Part shown: positions 1-11,460 of the stretch, piece after piece
How the letters are laid out: each line of letters begins with the position of its first letter
How positions within the stretch are numbered: the first letter of the stretch is position 1
From: Valencia hispanica
Taxonomy: Eukaryota; Chordata; Actinopteri; Cyprinodontiformes; Valenciidae
Assembly (NCBI GenBank): GCA_963556495.2
Contig: OY747722.1
Span: forward strand, 21,774,501-21,838,500
Direction: 5' to 3'
DNA: 64,000 bases
Program-made: the position numbers and the translations under genes
The notes under the pieces: generated by a model
Databases searched by the model: none
The model's input: the letters and a program-made list of their open reading frames with translations, nothing else
What the model was told of the DNA's origin: nothing

Positions 1-635
1 ACATTTTAACTTCTAAATATATTGATATAAATGATTTAATAATAATGTGTGTGTGTGGGTGATAACTGTTTTGTTTTTGTCAATGATTAATATTTTAACT
101 AAAGGTTGGTACTTTTAGACTTTTGTATTATATCATTCAGTGTCTGATTATATTGCTTGTAGCTATTCTGTTTTTTTCTTGCCTGTACAGGGACTATAGA
201 TAAAAAAAGTATTTTGGCTAACTCCAGTGCATTTGCAGCAATGCTGTTAATGTACAAAGTTCCTGTCAAATAAGTCTATTCTAGTACACCAAGAGCTACT
301 GTCTAAACAATGATAAATGAAAAGTGAGAGCTCCAGTAATGAGAAGATTTCTCAACTTCCAATGATGACTTTTTGAGGTTACCAAAGAGACAAAGTGGGC
401 TGCCTTATTGTTTCTTAACTAATTTCTTGAGCTATGTACACAGTGAAACTAAACTGAATCATGTGTCTATTCGATTTAAGTGGTGTCCATTTGTTTATTC
501 TGTTGGGCCAGCTTTCAGCTCATAAACTTTACAAAAGCAATCATTATCTTGTTAGACTGCCATGCACTTATATGGCCTATTAAAATACTTTTTACACATC
601 TGATACTGCAACATCTAAGGTGTGATCTTTAGCTT
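1..635. other. AT-rich DNA, nothing recognised
   Basis: No reading frame of note, no RNA gene and no recognisable repeat is seen here. A short TG run sits near position 45-57. Confidence 0.5.
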
Positions 636-1235
636 CGTTAACTAAGCTAACTAAATGTATTTGGTCGACAACTGTGTCTACGATCCTCAATGTTGCCCGT
701 TTCTTTGCGCTTCTTCAAAAGAGCTTCAACAGCACATTTTGAAACCCCAGTCTGCTTTGAAATTTTTGTCTGGGAGAGACCTTGCTGATATAGTATAACT
801 ACCTTGTGTCTTGTTGCTGTGCTCAATCTTGCCATAAAATGAAACTATCTTCCACAACCTCACCTTTGAAGCAGAGTTTTGCTGTTCCTCATCCAGTTTT
901 AAGCCTTCTACACAGCTGTTCCTGTTTCAGTTAATGTCTGTGTTTCAATCTACATATGACATTGATGATCATTAGCACCTGTTTGGTATAATTGGTTGAT
1001 CATACGCCTGACTATAATCCTACAAAATCCCTGACTTTGTGCAAATGTACCTATAAGAATTTATGCTGGTTTGAAGGCAAAAGGTAGTAACACCAAATAA
1101 TAATTTAGATTTTTCTTTGGTTTGCTCACTTTGCATTTTGTAAATTGATAAAAATAAACAATAATTTATATTTTTGAAAGCATTCTTTGTTTACAGTATT
1201 TTTTCATACTTGCTCAAAACTTGTGCACAGTACTA
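636..1235 (-). mobile_element. Tc1-like transposon, 5' part only
   Basis: On the minus strand the element begins at 1235 with a terminus reading TAGTACTGTGCAC, preceded by a TA dinucleotide (1236-1237), the target site used by Tc1/mariner elements. A Tc1-type 5' untranslated region follows, then the start of the transposase (647-835). Similarity stops near 636, so the catalytic domain and 3' terminal repeat are missing. This is an immobile old remnant. The assignment rests on the terminus plus the helix-turn-helix protein. Confidence 0.75.
647..835 (-). pseudogene. Tc1-family transposase, N-terminal DNA-binding fragment
   Basis: Sixty-two residues starting MARLSTATRHKVV. They carry the paired-like helix-turn-helix typical of Tc1 transposases: a helix around residues 8-18 (VVILYQQGLSQ), a second around 20-26 (KISKQTG), and a recognition helix around 29-42 (VSKCAVEALLKKRK), then a GNIEDRR stretch where the linker begins. 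In the family this region binds the inner terminal repeats. A full transposase is about 340 residues; here it ends before the second DNA-binding subdomain and has no DDE residues. The ATG is probably the original start, since it lies just after the 5' leader. Not functional. Confidence 0.75.
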
Positions 1236-1237
1236 TA

Positions 1238-4200
1238 CATGACGGGGCTTGATGTTTCACAAAATTTGCATGATTTCCTCATGTTTTAACCCACATGAAA
1301 AGTATGTGTGGCAAGATATATTGTGGGACTGCAGCTTATGAAGATCACAGACACGCCCTCAAGTACAGACTACAGTAGACAAAGTACAATTAACCAGTTG
1401 TGTGTTTTTCGAACCATTCTGTGATTCATGTTAAATTCAACATACTTTAGTGGGCAAGTGAAGCACCTCACTGAATATGGATGCCACTCACTGAAATATT
1501 TGCACCACTGTGGTGTTTTTGATAAACCTAAACTACTGCTTGTTTTACCAGCCCTCAGCTTTCTGTCCTCTCATCGTTGTCCCATTAAATAAAATACGTG
1601 GTTTTTGGTTGCTCCAGAAAAAGCACAGAACTGCTGCTGTACTTTCTTCTGCTGCACTCTGTGGTTTGCATTTGCTCCCCCAACATTTGATCTGTAACAC
1701 TGCTCAGCTTTTAATCAGCGCTTTCAAATTTGACCTTGACTTGAATCCATCAAGCCGACATTTCTGGTAAAAAGGGGGCCTGATGGCAGCCTCTAAAATC
1801 CAATGATTATCTCTTTCTCTCTTGTGCTCTGAGCAGAGGATGGTTATGTGCAGTTGAAGCTTTATAATCACAATGGTAGCTCCATTTTTAGCCTCCCAGC
1901 ACCTATAAAAAAGTATGGCACCAGAGAAAGCTAGCAAGAGGTAATTATCATATGAATTCTTGGAACAGAGCTCCATGCATAGGAGATTATACTTCTATCC
2001 ATCCTCTCTCATTCTCTTTCTTCTCCTATTTGTGAATAACTTTTAACCTACAATCCAAACAGCTCTGACAGGGATTATGGAGTTTTGATGAGAGACAGAA
2101 GGAGGCTGCAAGAGAGTGAGTTTGGGGTAATGAAGCAGCAATGTCAAGGAATGATTTATGAGCATTCCCCTTCCCTCCGCTCTCCTTTCTGAGATTTAGT
2201 CAGTTCAAATATCACATTACACAAAAATTCAATTCTGACCACGCACAAAGTGATCACTGTGCCATTTCAAGAAATTGAATAGCATTGTTTGTTTAATGTG
2301 TTAGTCCAAGCCTTCCAGTGATATGTCAGCAGTATTTCCACATAACAGCAGAACAATGCACATTCGAGGCGATAATGGTGAAAGACTGCAAAGCAAAAAT
2401 GAAGCATTTATTGAAATTCTGAACTTGTTTTGTAATGTGCCCCCTAAGCACCGTGTTAGGACTTTAGATGTGGGAGTCATGTGCACACATGGCCTGGGGT
2501 TGGTGGTTGAGCTAATGACCTGTTTACAGTCAACATCATTAACCAAAGGAAAGGCTACATTACATCGTCAGAAACAAATCTGTGTGCAACATAGCGTACT
2601 CAAACAACAAAATAAAAGCTAAAATAGGCCGTTTTTTTATTTTTCAGATTTATAGAATCATGTGGGGTGGGAGGCCTGCCATTCTTCTGTTTCTGATGAG
2701 ATTACTGCAGGATTTTCCTGCCAAAGCATATTCCTATTTTGGACATTAATCTGACATTTTTTATCCTTTCTTGCCTATTATGAGCAAGTGGGTAGGAGAT
2801 TCAGGACATATCAACATAATGAATATTCGCTGATGTTGACACATAGTTGCTTAATGTTGGTAGAAATTGCGCAGCTTTTCCTACTAATTGACAGAGAAGT
2901 GATATGAAAGGTTTGGCAACTATTTTATGTCACGTATCTACATGAATGACCAACTAAAAAACAACTTCAAATGGTTCTAAAGAAATTAGCAATAGTAATA
3001 AAATATTTACACAATATATTTATGGCTAAAACCAACCTTCTTGGAGTTGGAGCTGTGGAGAGTAACGCTTGCCACTTAATTTAAACCTCTTTGTAATTAA
3101 TATCAGGATATTGTTGGTTTGGTATGTATCCAAGAGGAAAATAAATATGTCAAGGTAAAAATACTTGGGGTTGGAATTTGTGTATATATTTATATAGATT
3201 TGTTTGGTTGTTTTACTTTCATGTCTTGTCCTGCAGCTTAGGCAAAAAACATGGCTGTTTGCCTTGCAGTGTCAAGAGTCACATTTTCTCAACATAGGGG
3301 AATGTGTGCTTTTAAAGTAGGGTCACCTACATTAGCTTCATTAAAAGTAAAGGAATTCATTCTGGCTATTAGTTTAATCGTAGTAGAAGTATATTCACAT
3401 TGTAGAGCAACTGATCCATTAAAGTTATCCAGACATCTGTATGATGGAACCTTAAGCCCTTATGATGTATCCAAGTTGCATTGAAAACATATGTATTCAT
3501 TTTTATAAGATTCCACAGAGGTAAATTTTTCATGAGATGCATACATGGAAAAATTTAGAAATTAAGGAACTTTTACCCATTAAAACGAATCATTATTTTC
3601 TGTGATTCAGTAAAACAGTCTGTCACTGTTCCAGATTGAAGTTGTTGCATACCAAATGGTCACATGAGCAGAAAATAGGTAGATAGATGAAAATACTTTT
3701 GATAAAACTCCCCACCAAAGTAATGCAAGAATGATAATAATGGAAGTAATGGCATGGAGAAGTTTGAAGCTCAACTGGCTGGTTTTTGTCAGCAGTGACA
3801 AAAACGTATTGGGTTCCCAGTGATCTAAGGCAATAGTGAAGTGTGTGTAATGGGTATATGAGAAATTGAAAGGGTCACAGTTTGTTCTTGTAGCGATGCC
3901 TAGTACCCATGAATAAATGCCAATGAATATTGTATCTGGCTCATAAGAGGTGCCACCAAGTACAGCGGTAGCATGGTAAGATTTGAACATATTTTTGTTA
4001 TGTTTTCCCATCAGGTGAATTGTGTCCTGTACACGTGATGTCTTTCTATTTCAGCACGATGTGGATTTTTCACATGTTTACTGTCCAAAATGTATCTCCT
4101 CATTCTACTATGTATTGTTAGAGCTGAGCAACAGACTACGGAAAATGCAAGGCTCTTTGAGACTGGCGCCTCTTATCATTTGTCTTTGGAAAGTGACTGG

Positions 4201-7200
4201 CTTTATTCATGAAGACATTAGATGAGTGTGTTATTGCGTTGTGGGAGGGAATGAGCCGGTTTTTCAATGAGGCCTTGATCATCACAAATGCACATCAACA
4301 GACATTTGTTGTGGCGGAGCTGCTTTGTATGCAGGATGCAACTTCACTGGTAATCAGGAAGAACAAACTTAACCAAGCTTTTAATTGTTGTTTGTGTAAC
4401 TGTCTGATCCCATTTAAATCACACTGTGGGATCTGCACCACATAAAGATGCACAAATGAAATAATAGGGGATTTTGCTATATACACTGAGAATTGTATTA
4501 TATGGACTTGTGCAAATTGTGAGTGAATACACAAGTATATAAGTCTGGAGGTTTGAACATGAAAGCACAAAAAACACAAACACACCAAATCGTGTCTTAA
4601 GGGCAAGCAATGAGGGGTTCCTGTCACAATCTTCGCCAGCTGCTCCATACTGTAACTGTTAATAAAAAATAAAAATAAAATTTTGCAGTTTATAATATCA
4701 TAATGTGAGTAATGATGGCAATCAGGAAAACTCAGCCAGTGCAATTCCATTTTCGTGATATGCTAGTTACCTTGTCAAGGTTTAATGGATTATCAATTTA
4801 TATCTCTGTACCCCATTATCTACTTGAAATGGGGTAACATACAGATATGCCTGGAATTAAAATATTTCAGTCAATTACTGCAGTCACTGGCTACCAGATC
4901 TACCCTTATCTGCTCTGCAGCCAATTTATTATGATAAAATAAATGTCTTGTTGGCAGAAAAATATGGAACGACTCCTTCTCATCTGTTCTTGTGTAAATT
5001 AAGATGTTCTACTAATGGAAATGGTTCAAAGCTCAGAGTTGACCAGTGGAACCAATTGCACCTAAGTGATGAAAGTAAGGGGCTGTTGCTAATAAATGTA
5101 CAAATTGCTTCCTGCATGGGTGGTTATCTATCAAACATGGTTAAAGTGGCACCAGAAAGTCAGACCTTGTTTAGTAAATATTATCTGGTTTCAACCGGTG
5201 AAAACTGGATCTAGTACGCGATAGAAATATTGCAGTTCAGTTTTTTCTGGTTTTCCATTTGTGAGGCTTTTTTTTCCTATATCACCCATTTGACTCCTCC
5301 ACTTTGCCAATTTGTAACAATGCCGGCCATTTCATCCTAACGTGTTTCCTAATAGTAAACAAGCCATTTTATACCAGCATACTTACATACTAGGCATTAC
5401 AAATCTCTTTGTTTTGTTGATAAAATACGTTAATCCTAAAAATATACCATCATCGTAAACATTATTTAATTAATTGTATTTTATTTTCTGAATGTTTTGT
5501 TCTAATCCCAGTTTGACCCAGTTAATTCTTGAAAAAACAGTTTAATAACAAGTACAATTATTTAAAGGTTTTTGAGTTCACAGGAGTTCCTAACAAATAC
5601 ACCTTTTTACAGAACGTTGTATAAATACTAATCATAGTTTAAAAAATGCTAATCGACACTAAAGAACATTTACAAATACTGACTGCTCTTTAAAACAATA
5701 TTGATGGTATAGTAGTGATAGTAAGGATGTGACATCAAGCTGGTTGTGGAAATAAAATCTAATATTGGGCTTTTTTTCAGAAATGTGGTTGTTGCCAATT
5801 TCTGTAAAAGTGTTCTTTTGGTTAACTCTTCCTTTCTATCACCATTACTAAAGAATAAGATAAATAGTTTAAAAACAACCGGCTATACCATTTTGTTGCG
5901 AAATTGCAGGGTTATGCTCAATCATTGTTCCCTTCATCCAGAAAAGTTTAAAAAATTTTAATTATTTCCTTTTACTCTATCAATTTCTATTCTATCTGAT
6001 ATCCTGTTCCATCCCAGCGCTCCTTACTTAAATTCAAAATCCCACTTTAAGCTTCCTCTGACATCCAAATGAAAAATACACGCGACTGCAGTTTCATTAC
6101 TGAATTCTGTCAGCTGCAAAGCCAGACCTCAGCTGAAAACCTGCTGACAACTCAAGGAAGGAGAGACTCGATGTGAGCTGTTCGGCACATGAATTACAGC
6201 CCAAGTTGAAACAATTATGGCGGTGAATTCCTTCTAGGCATCTGAGTGACAGATCAACGAGCGTCACAATTTCTGTTAAATGAGACATCGGCCATTATGT
6301 GAAATGAAAGAGAATTCTGTACTCATTCCCCCAAGTGGTGCTGTTGAATTTAATTTGTAAAAGAATCTGCAATAATTCAAACATGACAAGGTTTTGGTCT
6401 CACTTAGTTCCAATTTTATTGTACAATATTCGTCTGCAGTAAAAGTTTGTCATATTTTGCATTTAGAATAATATCAGGAGCAAGTTCAAACCCTCGATCG
6501 GAAAGCAGGCACAAGTATTAGCTCATCTCTAAACAAGTGATCTAGTATTTTTTTCTTGAGGCTCATCTTTTTTGACATTTGGACTTCCAATAAGAAGGAG
6601 CTGATCAAGAAGAGTATATTTTAATTTAAAAGCAAATTCCAATTTGTAGTATTCAAACCACTGCATAATCCATTATGACTATTAACAAACTCAAAACTGA
6701 ATTGATAAATTACCGTAAATCATCCTTGAAAACATTCCCCCAAATCCAAATGTTCCTCTAGATTTGGTTTCACTTTCTGAAGAGGAACACAACACCACAC
6801 TAAAGGGAGAATGTTGTGGGGGAAAAAAGACTTCCCAGCAGACTTCAAACCCTCTCGCCAACTCCCGTACATGAGATTTGGAAGCAGGATGAATTATACA
6901 CAACACCTGTTCATTTGACATGCCAAATATACCCCCCCCCCCAATGCAGCAGCTACAGGAGCCTGTATGGCAGCACACCTGTTCCCCAAGGTGACAAGTT
7001 ACTGATGCCTCATTTAGGTGCTCACACTAAATCATTCAGCCGGGATGCATTATTGATACATTTAATCTTTCATGTCGTTCAGTGTTTGACCTCTCACTGC
7101 GGGCTTTAGAGGCTTGGTGAATCATAGAATGTACACTCTTTGATTTGTCACCGTTTAATTGCTTTTTGTGGGGAGATTGTGTTTCAGAGGCGACAGGTAT

Positions 7201-9165
7201 TGATTTGAGGTTGAGCTAGAGGTAATTCTTTGTTTTACTCTGAAGACTGTCAGTCACGTGAGCTTTGCAGGATAACTCTGGTGATCTAAAACAAAATAAA
7301 ATATTGATAACACTAACAGTAAGCCTACAATTTATTTCTGTAGATATTAAACATTAAAGAGCTTAAATTATTATTTTATTAGCTAAAGGACTCCTTCAAT
7401 AAAATGAATAAAATTACCTCAATTTTTTCTAATCCTACTGATTTTAACAAAACAATAATAGCACGTATTTTGAAATTTAGAATCCAGAAGTATGCTCTTT
7501 AATAAATATAACAAAACAACTCTGGGTTAAGAAGCTCAACTTGTTGGCAGTCCCAATGCACCCAACGTAAAATATAAGTTTTATTATTTTTCATCACTAA
7601 TGAACACCACACAGATTGAACAAAGGGATTCCATCATCTTCTGGTATCAATTTCTTCACTTTTCAAAGCAACCACAAACTTTTCCCAAGGTCGGTAAAAA
7701 GTGAGATATAGTCAATATGGAAAGACTAATGCCAGATTTCTCATTTTTGTACTCAAAAATCAGACACAAAAAGACCTAAACGACAAAAGTACAAAATCAT
7801 GAAGGAGCAAAAAACCCAAGTGGTGCTTGAAAACCTTATTGTTTTCTGCCAGATACGCCACATGATTATGAACAACTCTCGACTGAACCAACTTCAGATT
7901 TTAATCATGTTTCAATAGTAGTCTTTCTCACAAAATAGCTTAAAATTTAAATAATCTAAAAATAGTGCTGACATTGCTTCTCTGCTTCAGATACACACCC
8001 TCCAATCCTGTGCTGCATCACTATCACTATTTCATGCCTAAACAAATGCCACACGGCCAACCCCCTCTCCGCCTGAAACCCATACAAAAACGGCAACAAG
8101 ATGGAAATTAACATCAGCTGTTGATATCAGCCCAGTTTTTCTTATTCAAATTCAATTCAATTCAAAATTGAATTGAATTGTTTTTCTTATGGGGACAATG
8201 TTAATATAAACATGAATTACTATCAGCTGATAGCAATGTTAAATGTTAAAATATTTGCTGTCACACAGAGTTATCTACTAAATTAGAAAACATGACTGTC
8301 AACACCTGGCATAGCACGACCCAGCCCTAGAAAGGTTTCATATACCTCACATGTTGTGAGGTATATTTCACTGGCAATCCTTCTGTTGCCCGAGTTTGTG
8401 CTGCTACACCATGTTTGTTCCTGTCATCGCTTCTTCGCTTTATTTTATAATACATACCTGCCATCTGTCTCTGCCTTCTCACGTTCACAATGATAGTCAT
8501 TATCACCTTCACAAGACCCATAATGGAGACTGCCAAGGAACACCTCTGAAAGGTCACACAGGAGGAGCATTTAAGGAGAGCTTAGACAGGATGAGGGAGT
8601 GGGGCTCTGAATCACTGAGCAGAAATCCATAAGCCAAATCAGGGAAACACACAGGTGTGGGAAAACAGCCCAGGTCATTATATAGGAATGCAGTTGTTGC
8701 AAAAAGGGAAAAAGGCTTTTTTAATGCTTGAGTTGGGATTCATGCAACTTGAACAATGATATTTACTCCTATAAGCAGCAGTCTTGATGGCAAAAGCCTA
8801 CATGAAAGCTTGTGTGCTATGAGATCGACAATCAGTGTAGGATAATTCAGTCCAGGTTTGGCCCGTTTATAGTATATTACCTTTTTTTTTGCTTATCAAA
8901 TTATAAATTGGTTCTAGTCCCATAAAAAGTATTGAAGATACTCCTTTCAGTGTTTAAACATATAGAGAAAAAATATTAGAAAATCTCAAACTGATTCTCT
9001 GTCCAGTTTTGATCACTCAAAGAATAATGGAATTTGAACTGGAGAATATCAAATGTAATCCAGACTCACAACAAACTGTGGAAAAGGCGTTTAGTTTCAT
9101 GCCATCATGAAATTCTGAACTAGATGCCACTAGTGTGTTCTCCAGTGATACATTTATTATCCGAA
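1238..9165. other. Long AT-rich stretch without recognised genes
   Basis: About 7.9 kb with no coding family, RNA gene or transposon that I recognise. The two longest open frames are both on the minus strand: 3607-4011 (134 codons) and 4295-4750 (151 codons). Both are rich in Ile, Leu, Phe, His and Cys, show no domain, and lack clear splice signals, so I treat them as chance. A C run occurs at about 6933-6942. A small flanked inverted repeat at 8135-8190 is listed separately. Probably intron or intergenic DNA. Confidence 0.5.
8135..8190. repeat. 34-bp inverted repeat flanked by an 11-bp direct repeat
   Basis: The 11-mer gtttttcttat occurs at 8135-8145 and again at 8180-8190. Between the copies lie 34 bases made of caatt-type units that fold on themselves: the arm caattcaattcaa is followed by its reverse complement. 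The layout looks like a tiny insertion with target duplication. The caatt units resemble the simple tails of some fish LINEs, but that link is inference. Confidence 0.6.
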
Positions 9166-9169
9166 TTGG

Positions 9170-9310
9170 AAAGAGTACTGATGATTTGTACTCAAGTACA
9201 AGTACTGTTACATTGTTTAAATTGAACTCAATTACAAGTAAAAGTACTGGTGTTAAAAAAATACTTAAGTAAAAGTACAAAGTACCCTTTTCAAAACTAT
9301 ATCAATTACT
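9170..9310. repeat. hAT-type 'aagtaaaagtac' repeat fragment
   Basis: Repeated tactcaagtacaagtac and cttaagtaaaagtac blocks match the subterminal style of a widespread class of fish non-autonomous hAT elements, also seen here at 13207-13370, 18060-18725 and 46455-47834. No terminal repeats or target duplication are visible, so this is a fragment. The class assignment is from memory of the family style. Confidence 0.45.
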
Positions 9311-9554
9311 TTTTACTGTTGGATGTTTTATTGCATTGTCAAGAGCAGACATTCGGACTCATCTTGATATATCAACACTCCATGAACTTGTCTCAATAAT
9401 AGTTTCATCATTTCAAGATATAAATCTAGTTTTGCTTGCAATTTTCATTTAATCATATTGATATAACTAAACTGTGTGAACATTTTTATCTGTATTGGAA
9501 CAAGAAAACGATTAAATGTTGAATGTCCTCATTTCTTTTTTTCCATACCTATTT

Positions 9555-9617
9555 GGCGAAAAAAAGGCAGAAGCTTGTCTGTACTATGCTGCATCGCACA
9601 CCTGTGGTGCATTCAAG

Positions 9618-9655
<38 letters not shown>

Positions 9656-10002
9656 TACTACTATTAGTGTGAACTTTAAACTGAAACCATCTCAGGATAT
9701 TCTTCTACTAGAACAGGCTTAATCTGAAAAGCCCCAGCAACCACTAGAATTCCAACCCCTGAGTCGACACTCATAAGAGGCCTATTTCTCTTCCTTGAGC
9801 AAGTTTTTAAACATCAGCAATGTGTCCTGTCCTTTCCCCCCAGAAATGACCAAGGGGGATAGAGACGAGACGACCACATGGCAAATGGAAAACCAGTGTC
9901 TGTTTTTAAGAATTTTGTTTTTGCAGAAATGATAATATAGCAGGCTCTGATGATTTGAATTTTTGGAGATCACTGTTTTCTCAAACTAAAAGTTTGCAAA
10001 AA
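9555..10002. repeat. Unclassified interspersed repeat, copy 1
   Basis: About 450 bases that recur, with roughly 90% or better identity by eye, at 13963-14033 plus 15656-16001. Shared landmarks are the start ggcgaaaaaaaggcagaagc, a (TA)n run in the same internal position, a gagacgagacgaccac stretch, and an end near a caa-aaattg block. The flanks differ between copies, so this is a dispersed repeat rather than a tandem duplication. No terminal inverted repeats or target duplication are obvious. A 63-codon frame on the minus strand (9782-9973) is partly conserved in copy 2 but resembles no family I know. Confidence 0.7.
9620..9652. repeat. (TA)n microsatellite
   Basis: Uninterrupted TA dinucleotides inside the unclassified repeat. 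The homologous position in copy 2 also holds a TA run. Confidence 0.95.
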
Positions 10003-11083
10003 ATTGACACTTTAGAAATGCTCAAAACAAATTCCGTGTTTTGAGACTGTTTGGGAACCCTTAGTGACAGTTTCAGTCAAATCAACATGTGCTAAGCTAG
10101 ACAAAATAGAAAAAAATGTTGAAAGCACACAAAATGACAGAATTTCACAAAATGACTGAGTGGCATTATTAGAAAGATTAAATAATGTGGGACAAAAAAG
10201 CATTCAATCCATTTACGCCTGTGCATATCTGCCTTCAATTTGCTAAATGCGATTAGGCCCATCCACTCTGTCCAAGTGACACTCAGAAAGCCTTTTAAGA
10301 AGTCAGCACAAATGGATCCAGGGCTAAAAAGAAAAGAGAAGGAGAAAGGATGAGACAGAGAATGGCTATCCCACTGTGGTTTGGTGCGCGGGATAAGCAA
10401 AAAAGAAAGAAGTACAGACCTTCAAAGGAGTCTGCATTGTTTACTCCAACAGGGATGTGGGGATGGATGAAAAGCAAAAGAAGTGTTCATAAATCATACT
10501 TTGCTGTTTGTTCACTTCCCAACCCCCCTACACCTCTTGTTTGCAGCACTCTTTCTTGCTCTCAGCCAATAAAAGCAAAGGATGCATTGGGGTTGTAAAA
10601 GAGCAAAGAGTCCTGCTAAGCTCTGTTACACAGTTATCTTCTCCGATGCGATCCTCCTCATGAGATCAAACGCAACAGGCATCCCTCAGGGCGGTGAACA
10701 GACGACGTAAAGCCAGCCAAACTATTTCTTTCTGGACCATCTTCTCTTCAGTTAGGCTCTGCTTGTCTTGCCACATTTCTCTCCACCGTTACTTGCTTAT
10801 GAACGCAACCCCCCCATTTCCAACATCCCTACATTACATGCTCTCACTTTGTCACAGAAGCCTTCAGTGCCTGCTCAGTGGACTGACTTCAATGACTAGA
10901 CCCTATAAAACACTTGCTCCTGATGTTTATTTTTTTCATGTGTGGCTTCACAGCTCTGTTGTTTACCCAGTTCAACAATATCTCGCACATCAAGTCAGCG
11001 ATCGTGAATCCATGTGTGTGTGTGCCTCTGGTAGGTGGTGGAGAGCTCCTGTGTGAAACAAGTTTTTTTTTTTTTTATGTTAT
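10003..11083. other. No gene recognised
   Basis: Mixed-composition DNA without a recognisable gene or repeat. Short open frames on both strands overlap one another and have no family resemblance. A run of T lies at about 11063-11076, just beyond the donor site of the candidate exon on the minus strand, that is, within its putative downstream intron. Confidence 0.4.
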
Positions 11084-11089
11084 ACTCAC

Positions 11090-11341
11090 CCTTGCAGAAG
11101 TACATTCCTTCATCCATGTCAACAGGTTCGATTTGATTCTCTCTGTAGCACAGCTATCTGTCATGGCAGTGAGCACAGGACTGTCGGGCTGTAAAAACTG
11201 CGACTCCACAGAGGAAGCTCCACTTGCTGGCAGGCTGACTTTTGCCTTGACCCTATGATCCACATCAAAAACTAGACCAGCCACCTGCTGACATTTCTGA
11301 AGAACTTGGGTAAAGTTGCAGTTAATCCGAGGGTTCAAATC
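11090..11341 (-). CDS. Candidate internal exon of an unidentified host gene
   Basis: On the minus strand an open frame of 84 codons runs between an AG acceptor (just above 11341, weak pyrimidine tract) and a strong donor GTGAGT at 11089-11084. Both ends fall at codon boundaries, giving a symmetric 252-bp exon; an acceptor two bases further upstream is also possible. The encoded segment begins DLNPRINCNFTQVLQKC and ends TWMKECTSAR. It is not low-complexity, has no transmembrane run, and is more GC-rich than its surroundings. The reading frame hits stops soon on both sides, as an exon would. I do not recognise the protein, and no partner exons were identified nearby. It could be a chance frame: comparable lengths occur elsewhere in the window without splice sites. 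Confidence 0.4.
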
Positions 11342-11460
11342 CTCTATATGTTTTTATTATGAATAATAATGCGTTATCAAAGTAATCTTTTCACTGTTAA
11401 AAGGAGAAAATGTTTACAATTCTTGCAGTTCCTAATCCATTTAAGAAATAACCAATGATA

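Noticed and set aside
3607..4750. Minus-strand open frames of 134 and 151 codons
   Set aside because: Hydrophobic, AT-rich composition, no domain, no splice sites; within chance expectation for 64 kb.
11325..11345. tRNA B-box-like ggttcaaatcc
   Set aside because: No A box or cloverleaf around it; it overlaps the start of the candidate exon.
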